A stretch of 64,000 nt of DNA, from positions 30,261,540 to 30,325,539 of the forward strand of contig NC_091134.1 of assembly GCF_041381155.1 (NCBI RefSeq). Direction: 5' to 3'. The translations under genes were made by a program, and so were the position numbers. Of the stretch, positions 54,592 through 64,000 are shown in pieces; the stretch's first letter is position 1; each line of letters starts with the position of its first letter. Below the pieces are notes generated by a model, which was not told where the DNA came from, made no database searches, and worked only from the letters and a program-made list of their open reading frames with translations. The DNA is from Argopecten irradians. Its lineage: Eukaryota; Mollusca; Bivalvia; Pectinida; Pectinidae.

Positions 54592-57500
54592 TTACCGCGG
54601 TAACATGTCCTCCATATCAGCTACTGTAAAAGCCACAACCGCCCACACAGCAGCACACAGGTTCATCTTTTCTGGATCCTGGACTGTCATTGTGTCACCT
54701 GAAATAAAATCAAGACTGTGTTATGTAACATCTTACTATTTTGATATTAATATAGGTTGGTAACAAGAAGCTGTCGCTATGTTACTTCGACATCAAATAC
54801 AGATGTTAGGTTGGTAACAAGAAGCTGTCCCTATGTTACTGTGACATCAAATACAGATATTAGGTTGGTAACAAACAGTTGTCGCTATGTTACTGTGCCA
54901 TCAAACATTGATGTTAGGTTGGTAACAAGAAGCTGTTGCTATGTTACTTCGACATCAAATACAGATGTTAGGTTGGTAACAAGAAGCTGTCCCTATGTTA
55001 CTGTGACATCAAACACTGATGTTATGTTGGTAACAAGAATCTGTCGCTATGTTACTGTGACATCAAACACTGATATTAGGTTGGTAACAAGAAGCTGTCC
55101 CTATGTTACTGTGACATCAAACGCAGATATTAGGTTGGTAACAAGAGGCTGTCGCCATGTTACTGTAACATCAAACACAGATATTAGGTTGGTAACAAGA
55201 AGCTGTCCCTATGTTACTGTGACATCAAATACAGATATTAGGTTGGTAACAAACAGTTGTCGCTATGTTACTGTGACATCAAACATTGATGTTAGGTTGG
55301 TAACAAGAAGCTGTTGCTATGTTACTTCGACATCAAATACAGATGTTAGGTTGGTAACAAGAAGCTGTCCCTATGTTACTGTGACATCAAACACTGATGT
55401 TAGATTGGTAACAAGAAGCTGTCGCTATGTTACTGTGACATCAAACACAGATATAATGTGCGTAACAAGAATCTGTCGCTATGTTACTGTGACATCAAAC
55501 ACTGATATTAGGTTGGTAACAAGAAGCTGTCACTATGTTACTGTGACATCAAATACAGATATTAGGTTGGTAACAAACAGCTGTCGCTATGTTACTGTAA
55601 CATCAAACATTGATATTAGGTTGGTAACAAGAAGCTGTCGCTATGTTACTGTGACATCAAAAACAGATGTTAGGTTGGTAACAAGAATCTGTCCCTATGT
55701 TACTGTGACATCAAACGCAGATATTAGGTTGGTAACAAGAGGCTGTCGCCATGTTACTGTAACATCAAACACAGATATTAGGTTGGTAACAAGAAGCTGT
55801 CCCTTTGGTACTGTGACATCAAACACAGATATTAGGTTGGTAACAAGAAGTTGGCTCTATGTTACTGTGACATCAAAAACAGATGTTAGGTCGGTAACAA
55901 GAAGCTGTCCCTTTGGTACTGTGACATCAAACACAGATATTAGGTTGGTAACAAACAGTTGTCGCTATGTTACTTCGACATCAAACACAGATATTATGTT
56001 GGTAACAAGAAGCTGGCTCTATGTTACTGTGACATCAAAAACAGATGTGAGGTCGGTAACAAGAAGCTGGCTCTATGATACTGTGACATCAAACACAGAT
56101 GTTAGCTTGGTAACAAGAAGCTGGCTCTATGATACTGTGACATCAAACACAGATATTAGGTTGGTAACAAGAAGCTGTCGCTATGTTACTGTGACATCAA
56201 ACACAGATATAATGTGCGTAACAAGAATCTGTCGCTATGTTACTGTGACATCAAACACTGATATTAGGTTGGTAACAAGAAGCTGTCACTATGTTACTGT
56301 GACATCAAACGCAGATATTAGGTTGGTAACAAGAGGCTGTCGCCATGTTACTGTAACATCAAACACTGATATTAGGTTGGTAACAAGAAGCTGTCACTAT
56401 GTTACTGTGACATCAAAAACAGATGTTAGGTTGGTAACAAGAATCTGTCCCTATGTTACTGTGACATCAAACGCAGATATTAGGTTGGTAACAAGAGGCT
56501 GTCGCCATGTTACTGTAACATCAAACACAGATATTAGGTTGGTAACAAGAAGCTGTCCCTATGTTACTGTGACATCAAACACAGATATTAGGTTGGTAAC
56601 AAGAAGCTGTCCCTATGTTACTGTGACATCAAACACAGATATTAGGTTGGTAACAAGAAGCTGGCTCTATGTTACTGTGACATCAAAAACAGATGTTAGG
56701 TCGGTAACAAGAAGCTGTCCCTTTGGTACTGTGACATCAAACACAGATATTAGGTTGGTAACAAACAGTTGTCGCTATGTTACTTCGACATCAAACACAG
56801 ATATTATGTTGGTAACAAGAAGCTGGCTCTATGTTACTGTGACATCAAAAACAGATGTGAGGTCGGTAACAAGAAGCTGGCTCTATGATACTGTGACATC
56901 AAACACAGATGTTATGTTGGTAACAAGAAGCTGGCTCTATGTTATGATACTGTGACATCAAACACAGATGTTAGCTTGGTAACAAGAAGCTGGCTCTATG
57001 ATACTGTGACATCAAACACAGATATTAGGTTGGTAACAAGAAGCTGTCGCTATGTTACTGTGACATCAAACACAGATATTAGGTTGGTAACATGAAGCTG
57101 TCGCTATGTTACTGTGACACCAAAAACAGATGTTAGGTTGGTAACAAGAATCTGTCGCTATGTTACTGTGACATCAAACACAGATATTAGGTTGGTAACA
57201 AGAAGCTGTCACTATGTTACTGTGACATCAAACACAGATATTAGGTTGGTAACAAGAAGCTGTCGCTATGTTACTGTGACATCAAACACAGATATTAGGT
57301 TGGTAACAAGAAGCTGTCACTATGTTACTGTGACATCAAACACAGATATTAGGTTGGTAACAAGAAGCTGTCGCTATGTTACTGTGACATCAAACACAGA
57401 TATTAGGTTGGTAACAAGAAGCTGTCACTATGTTACTGTGACATCAAACCCAGATTTACACACTTTACATTCCTACCAATATTGATCTCAATTGCAAAGT

Positions 57501-60500
57501 TGAAACTGCAGAAGAAGTTTGCAATGTGTTTTTCGAAAATAGTGGTTGTGTTTGCCGCATTTCGGACCAACCCCAAAAAGGATCATTCTAAGCAATATTC
57601 CGCTCAATGCCACTAGAGGAATTTAAAAATAAGTTTAAAATGAAAAAGTTTATGGACAGCAGATGACACAATGCACACAATGACAAATGAAGCACAACCA
57701 CAGCCTTTGGGTTATATGACCTAAAACTGTCATGTCCTTGACATGCATTAGTGTACCATACACTGAGCTACCTACATATACAATGGTGCCCTGGTTTGTT
57801 CTTGGAATACCTACCGTTGGTATGGTGGTAGTAGAAGTAAGTGGACTCATCGTTATATAGACTAGAGCCAGGCACGCCTTGTGACATCCACATAGCTATG
57901 TCTGTACCATCAGCCCCTTTTATCAGTTTACTAGCGTTTATTGGTCGTAATAAATCTACGACAGACTCCATGATTTCTGTAGCTTTTTCATTGCCTGTAA
58001 TAACAAATATTTATAACCCACATAGTACATGTACATGATATAATGTGACACCTACAAATTCCCTACCGGATATTTTTAATTAAAATTTTTCATAAAATTT
58101 TTTCATAAAAATAACCAATATCACTGAAATAAGATTATATCTACACTCGGAATCTAGAATCAGAAGCCTCTATTATGTTACAATGGCAACGGGGGTTTTC
58201 CAAAATGATACAGTTGTCTTTTGCAAAATCTATTCTTCAAACTTAATAAAAAACATAGCATAATTTTGACTAGGTATTTCAGAATAGATGTTGCTCTATT
58301 GAAAAAAATATGCACTTGTGCATCTAAGCACCCACTCAACACCCATGTTAGGTGCCAATGAAGCCTGACACATAGATACAGATCGTAACCAAATAAGTCC
58401 CTCACTTCATTTAGAGCCATAATAAGATAAATGCTTTTAAATGAATCATATAGTGAAAACAATCAAAGAAAAGTGCTCGAGTAAAATTTTTGCTAGAATA
58501 CTTAAAATATATTTTTTCAAGGTTCATTAACAACTAACAAGGTTACAAATAAATCACCAATCATCAAAATTGTGCTTTACCGCAAACAAAAATGTAACAT
58601 TCCATATACATATTTGTGGACTACCTATGAATCTCCAATAAAATGTGAAGCACGTAAATAGAAAAACAGCATTCATCTTAAAGAGATTTCACTTTGTATT
58701 GTGCATGGTATTGATGTCTAAAGGCCTTTTTGATAAAGCGATAATTATGTGTCCATAAGTTCCTTTGTGTTGAAGAGACCTTATAAACGGAAATTTTAAT
58801 ACTTACCAGTGAATTGTATTCCATATGGATGGAAGGTTCCTATATCTGACTCCATCACCATATCAAATTTACTGACGTCGTCCTGGAAACACAAATTACA
58901 TGGCTGATAAACTGTGGTACTTACACAAATTATCTTCCTAACCAAATTCTTTTCCCATTAGGATAGCACTCAATAAATTTTTTCTTAAATTATTAAAGAA
59001 TTAGATGTTGTATTCGATTTCTCTTTACCTTATGAGCTTGGTAGTATGCTTCAGCTCCAATTCCTCCCATTTCCTGAAAGTACAAAGTAGGTTCTCCGTT
59101 ATTGTCCTTTGGAAACACCAGTATTATTCAACAGTGTCTCAGTTAATAGTCAATATAAGTAGATTGTACGATATTGACTCTATAATGGATGTCCTAAGAC
59201 AAAAGTACTGTACCCTTGTCTTAGGACATTCATTATAGAGTCAATATGTGTAAATTGTACCCTTGTCTTAGGACATCCATTATAGAGTCAATATGTGTAA
59301 ACTGTAACCTGGTCTTAGGACGACATCCATTATAGAGTCAATATGTATAAACTGTACCCTTGTCTTAGGACGACATCCATTATAGAGTCAATATGTGTAA
59401 ACTGTACCCTTGTCTTAGGACGACATCCATTATAGAGTCAATATGTGTAAACTGTACCCTTGTCTTAGGACGACATCCATTATAGAGTCAATATGTGTAA
59501 ATTGTACCCTTGTCTTAGGACATTCATTATAGAGTCAATATGTGTAAATTGTACCCTTCTCTCAGGGCATCCATTATAGAGTCGATATGTGTAAACTGTA
59601 CCCTTGTCTTAGGACGACATCCATTATAGAGTCAATATGTGTAAACTGTACCCTTGTCTTAGGACGACATCCATTATAGAGTCAATATGTGTAAATTGTA
59701 CCCTTGTCTTAGGACATCAGTTATAGAGTCAATATGTGTAAATTCTACCCTTGTCTTAGGACATTAATTATTGAGTCAATATGTGTATATTGTACTCTTG
59801 TCTTAGGACATCCATTATAGAGTCAATTTGTGTAAACAATACCTTTGTCTTAGGACATCCATTATAGAGTCAATATGTGTAAATTGTACTCTTGTCTTAG
59901 GACATCCATTATAGAGTCAATATGTGTAAATTGTACCTTTGTCTTAGGACATCCATTATAGAGTCAATATGTGTAAACTGTACCCTTGTCTTAGGACGAC
60001 ATCCATTATAGAGTCAATATGTGTAAATTGTACCCTTGTCTTAGGACATTCATTATAGAGTCAATATGTGTAAATTGTACCCTTGTCTTAGGACATCCAT
60101 TATAGAGTCAATATGTGTAAACTGTACCCTTCTCTCAGGGCATCCATTATAGAGTCAATATGTGTAAATTGTACCCTTGTCTTAGGACATCCATTATAGA
60201 GTCAATATGTTTAAACTGTACCCTTGTCTTAGGACATCCATTATAGAGTCAATTTGTGTAAACAATACCCTTGTCTTAGGACATCCATTATAGAGTCAAT
60301 ATGTGTAAACTGTACCCTTGTTATAGAGCATCATTATAGATCAATGTTTAAACTGTACCCTTGTCTTAGGACATCCATTATAGAGTCAATTTGTGTAAAC
60401 TGTACCCTTGTCTTAGGACATCCATTATAGAGTCAATATGTGTAAACTGTACCCTTGTCTTAGGACGACATCCATTATAGAGTCAATTTGTGTAAACTGT

Positions 60501-63500
60501 ACCCTTGTCTTAGGACATCCATTATAGAGTCAATATGTGTAAATTGTACCCTTGTCTTAGGACATCAGTTATAGAGTCAATATGTGTAAATTCTACCCTT
60601 GTCTTAGGACATCAGTTATAGAGTCAATATGTGTAAATTCTACCCTTGTCTTAGGACGACATCCATTATAGAGTCAATATGTGTAAACTGTACCCTTGTC
60701 TTAGGACGACATCCATTATAGAGTCAATATGTGTAAATTGTACCCTTGTCTTAGGACATCCATTATAGAGTCAATATGTGTAAACTGTACCCTTGTCTTA
60801 GGGCATCCATTATAGAGTCAATTTGCGTAAACTGTACCCTTGTCTTAGGACATCCATTATAGAGTCAATATGTGTAAACTGTACCCTTGTCTTAGGACGA
60901 CATCCATTATAGAGTCAATATGTGTAAACTGTACCCTTGTCTTAGGACATCCATTATAGAGTCAATATGTGTAAACTGTACCCTTGTCTTAGGACATCCA
61001 TTATAGAGTCAATATGTGTAAACTGTACCCTTGTCTTAGGACGACATCCATTATAGAGTCAATATGTGTATATTGTACCTTTGTCTTAGGACATCCATTA
61101 AAGAGTCAATTTGTGTAAATTCTACCCTTGTCTTAGGACATCCATTATAGAGTCAATATGTGTATATTGTACCCTTGTCTTAGGACATCAATTATAGAGT
61201 CAATATGTGTATATTGTACTCTTGTCTTAGGACATCCATTATAGAGTCAATTTGTGTAAATTGTACTTTTGTCTTAGGACATCAAATATAGAGTCAATAT
61301 GTGTAAATTGTATCCTTGTCTTAGGGCATCCATTATAGAGTCAATTTGTGTAAACTAAACCCTTGTCTTAGGGCATCCATTATAGAGTCAATTTGTGTAT
61401 ACTGTACCCTTGTCTTAGGACATCCATTATAGAGTCAATTTGTGTAAACTAAACCCTTGTCTTAGGACATCCACTATAACTTGCATTCATCATTAAAATG
61501 TTTACCCTAGCCTTGTCCATGGTTAAGCTGATTGATCATCCTTCATTGTATATCTTGAATTATTCTTGTTCACTTTCTGAAGTCTCATCCTACTTAATCT
61601 TGTCCATATTCAAGTTCTCTTTCTGTGATCTTTAACCCTACCTGACAATAGTTTATCTGTATGACTTTCATCCACTGTTGTAATCTAGTCTGACTTTGAC
61701 TTCTGGTTGATAATATAATTTGATTTATCTCCCCTACTTGAAATCAAATCAGTTTGGAATTGTTTAACTAACCTCTGTGTCAATAATGAATCTGTATTAC
61801 TTATCTCCCCTGATTACAGTCAATATATGTCCCCCTTATATATGACCAATATGTACTGCTTACCTCCCCTGATTGTAGTCAATATCTGGTCCCCTTATAT
61901 ATATGACCAATCTGTACTGCCTACTTCCCTTGACAACAATCAATGTCTGTCTCCCTTACCTCTACTGACTGGAGTCTGGTTTTTCTTATCTATTATGATT
62001 CTAAAGTGCTTACCTCCCCTGTCCACATAATCATCCTCATCGTCCGTTTTGGTCGAAGTCCAAGTTGGGAGATCAAGGACAATGCCTGTTACGATAAAAC
62101 AATGTTAGAGTCTTATGACAAAGGACCAGATATGAAATGCAATGTAAAATACTGTCAAAATTTAAAAAAATGCCATTTTAGACATTCACGTAACTTTGAT
62201 GATGTATAACACAGTTGTGTAGTTGTGAAATCATGAATAACAATCGACTCATCAGTTTAATAGAACATTACCTGCCAAGATATAAAAGCGCCCCCACCAT
62301 CATCCATGGCTCCTTGACCAACATCCCAGCTGTCTAAATGTCCTCCAAAAAGCACAACCTGCAAATATCACAAGGGTTTAATTGACTCACTCTAACAGCA
62401 AGATCAATGTTACAACAGTAAATAAAACACATCTCTTCCAAAAACCATAGCCGTGACATGCTCAACTGTGACCTTGACCCACATCAAACCTGGCCAGGAC
62501 ACGACACAGCTGTGACCTTGATCCACACCATATCATGACAGAATATGACACAGATGTGACCTAGACCTATATTTTACCTCATCAGGATATGTGCTGCCCA
62601 CCACCTCTGCTATAGTGTTCCTTGATTTGACTGGAGGAAGGTTTTGGGCTGCCATTTTCAATTCTACCACAATCCGCTCGCCTGCATGATATAAAAAGAT
62701 GTTGCAGCACTGGAATACACTCTCTTCTTCTTTATTTGCTGTTACCCTTATAGTGAGATAGTAAACCATTACCATAAATATTTAGACACTAAATAATATT
62801 GCTAAAATTTGAGTAGTGGTCAGACATTAATTAAAAATAATGTATAGATTGATTTTTCAATGAGCATTATACATGGCTAAAGTGAAGTAAAATACCAGAA
62901 ACGAACATGCCTGGATAAGAGATTTTTTTCCTTATGAATGTTACTAACATATCATATCAGAAATGATTAACTGCATGTTAAAGACATTTCATGAATTTTG
63001 ATCAACAGAGTTAATTCCCTTCGTTGAGTACTAAGTCAACGATTTTTAGGTATATTTGGAGCTAAATAAGGCCACTTTCCCTACCCTAGAGAAAATTTGC
63101 TGTATTTTCTCAATTTAACGTAAATGTTTTCCCAAATAAAGAAAAAAAAATCTCTAGAATATACAAGAAAGATGCAATATATAATGTATTATTTTCCAAA
63201 TTGAAAAGGTACAGGCCTCTGAAATTATTGGGTAAAAAAATCACTGCAAGTAAGCATATAAGGGTGTGTTCCAGGGTAAGGATAGATGTACAAATTTATT
63301 TGTAAATGAAAAGGATATTTCTAAAAAGAATAATATCTTATAAGCATTTAAAATTTTTTCAGTTGATGTGTCAGTGACACACAAACAATATGTATTCCTT
63401 ACCTCGCTGTTGCATTCTGTCCATCATCTCAGCATCCTCAACAGTAATACATGCTGTAGGTATCTTATTTACACCATCTGCATAGTCCTGTTAATATAAT

Positions 63501-64000
63501 AAACCAAGGTCATGATTGTAAGGGTCTTTTTTGGCTGTGCTCGAATCATCTTCATTTTCATATCAGAATGCCTTCGTATATGGGATCATGACATTACTAC
63601 AGAATTATACATGACATTTTATTGCTTAGCATTTTGCCAAGTAACAGACATGACATCTTTCACATTTGCCAAAATATAATCCAGTCGACATATTTTTCTT
63701 TCTATCATCATTGTGTATTCTACAGTTATCAGACTTCTGCTGGCACACTCAATAACATATGCTCATATCAAACTAGTAGGAATTGACAAAAACAAAAATA
63801 TTCCATATAACACACAGGTTATGAAATTAACAATTATAAGATCCCATAATTCTTCACAGTTACTTTTACATAGTATCCAATACCTGCATTCCTGTATGTG
63901 GACTGTAGACAGAGAGAGGGGTGACACTACGTATCAGAGTAGCCACGGCCCCGTGAACAGCCGCCCTCGACGCCCCGTTACTACGGTAATCCACAGACAC
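54592..64000 (-). CDS. CPQ: Carboxypeptidase Q (M28 metallopeptidase), 3' part
   Basis: Ten exons in transcript order: 64000(open)-63884, 63487-63403, 62681-62578, 62358-62272, 62085-62014, 59073-59029, 58882-58807, 57994-57815, 54698-54592. (The listed pieces are nine; the gene continues beyond the window.) They give the last 290 aa of roughly 470. The PA-domain end reads YSPHTGMQ and [14 protein letters not shown]. The M28 catalytic part has all metal ligands: His in GGHLDSWD, Asp in AMDDGGG, the Glu pair in WTGEEMGG, Asp in MESDIGT and His in YHHTNGDT. The C-terminus [18 protein letters not shown] matches the family end. CPQ is a secreted/lysosomal dipeptidase that acts as a dizinc homodimer. 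All visible junctions keep frame. Two introns have been invaded by long minisatellites (54753-57456 and 59165-61475). Confidence 0.96.
54753..57456. repeat. 54-bp minisatellite in the last CPQ intron
   Basis: About 50 units of 54 bp (core AGGTTGGTAACAAGAAGCTG, TCGCTATGTTACTGTGACAT, CAAACACAGATATT). Variant units recur as blocks: a 378-bp (7-unit) repeat at 54871 and 55249, and an 810-bp (15-unit) repeat at about 55849 and 56659. The final units alternate CGC and CAC variants as a 108-bp dimer. Because 54 is a multiple of three and the unit lacks stops in one frame, a long open frame appears on the strand opposite CPQ. Confidence 0.97.
59165..61475. repeat. 47/50-bp minisatellite in a CPQ intron
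   Basis: Nearly 50 units with core ATCCATTATAGAGTCAATAT, GTGTAAACTGTACCCTTGTC, TTAGGAC, in two length forms: 47 bp, and 50 bp with an extra GAC. The left edge (59170-59210) is one unit in inverted orientation facing the array, making a hairpin at the boundary. Confidence 0.97.
61476..62013. other. CPQ intron remainder after the minisatellite
   Basis: Contains loosely repeated 'CTTACCTCCCCTGATTGTAGTC'-like units minus end bases (about 61,790-62,020, spacing roughly 60 bp) that resemble copies of the splice-donor side of the adjacent exon boundary. No extra exon was seen. Confidence 0.4.

Noticed and set aside
54757-56955. A 732-codon open frame
   Set aside because: It is the 54-bp minisatellite read in its stop-free frame, antisense within a CPQ intron. 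Repeat unit length explains the openness; there is no start or splice context.
54753-61475. Regular repeats suggesting a CRISPR array
   Set aside because: Units are contiguous with no unique spacers, and the genome is eukaryotic. They are minisatellites.

Overview
The window is nuclear DNA from an invertebrate animal, most likely a bivalve mollusc. The genes are split by many GT-AG introns, the DNA is A+T-rich, and the proteins are clearly metazoan (ZC4H2, eIF1A, carboxypeptidase Q, CAP-domain secreted proteins). Intergenic and intronic DNA is filled with short non-autonomous repeats of kinds common in bivalve genomes: a tRNA-derived SINE, TTAA-flanked MITEs, and tandem-core elements whose ends read 'AGCTCACCTGG' or 'ACAAGAGATCCC'. 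The bivalve assignment is inferred from these repeats and was not tested by a search.

Layout. (1) 1.6-17 kb, plus strand: three tandem genes for CAP (CRISP/antigen 5/PR-1) secreted proteins with the same internal exon pattern and very different C-terminal tails. Only the first has a visible signal-peptide exon. (2) 17-20 kb: repeat-rich spacer. (3) 19,978-25,621, plus strand: a complete five-exon ZC4H2 gene (225 aa) with transposon relics in introns 1, 3 and 4. (4) 25.6-31.3 kb: 3' flank and repeats. (5) 31,342-38,137, minus strand: a complete eIF1A gene (144 aa) with a terminal micro-exon. (6) 42,469-48,508, minus strand: a second eIF1A gene with the same exon structure, followed downstream by two and a half diverged copies of the exon 4-exon 5 pair that stay in phase and could extend its C-terminus. 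(7) 48.5-54.6 kb: repeats, an isolated exon-like segment, and a hAT transposon derivative with an 8-bp target duplication. (8) 54,592-64,000+, minus strand: the 3' part of the carboxypeptidase Q gene, whose introns hold two long minisatellites (54-bp and 47/50-bp units).

The genes do not form one pathway. eIF1A acts in translation initiation, ZC4H2 is a nuclear zinc-finger protein linked to ubiquitin ligase function and neural development, CPQ is a secreted/lysosomal M28 dipeptidase, and the CAP proteins are extracellular. The most unusual signal is the exon-pair array behind the second eIF1A gene. All four complete extra exons differ in length from their eIF1A parents by multiples of three and keep the same intron phases, so the array looks like tail diversification of a translation factor rather than random decay. 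Its final exon breaks this rule.
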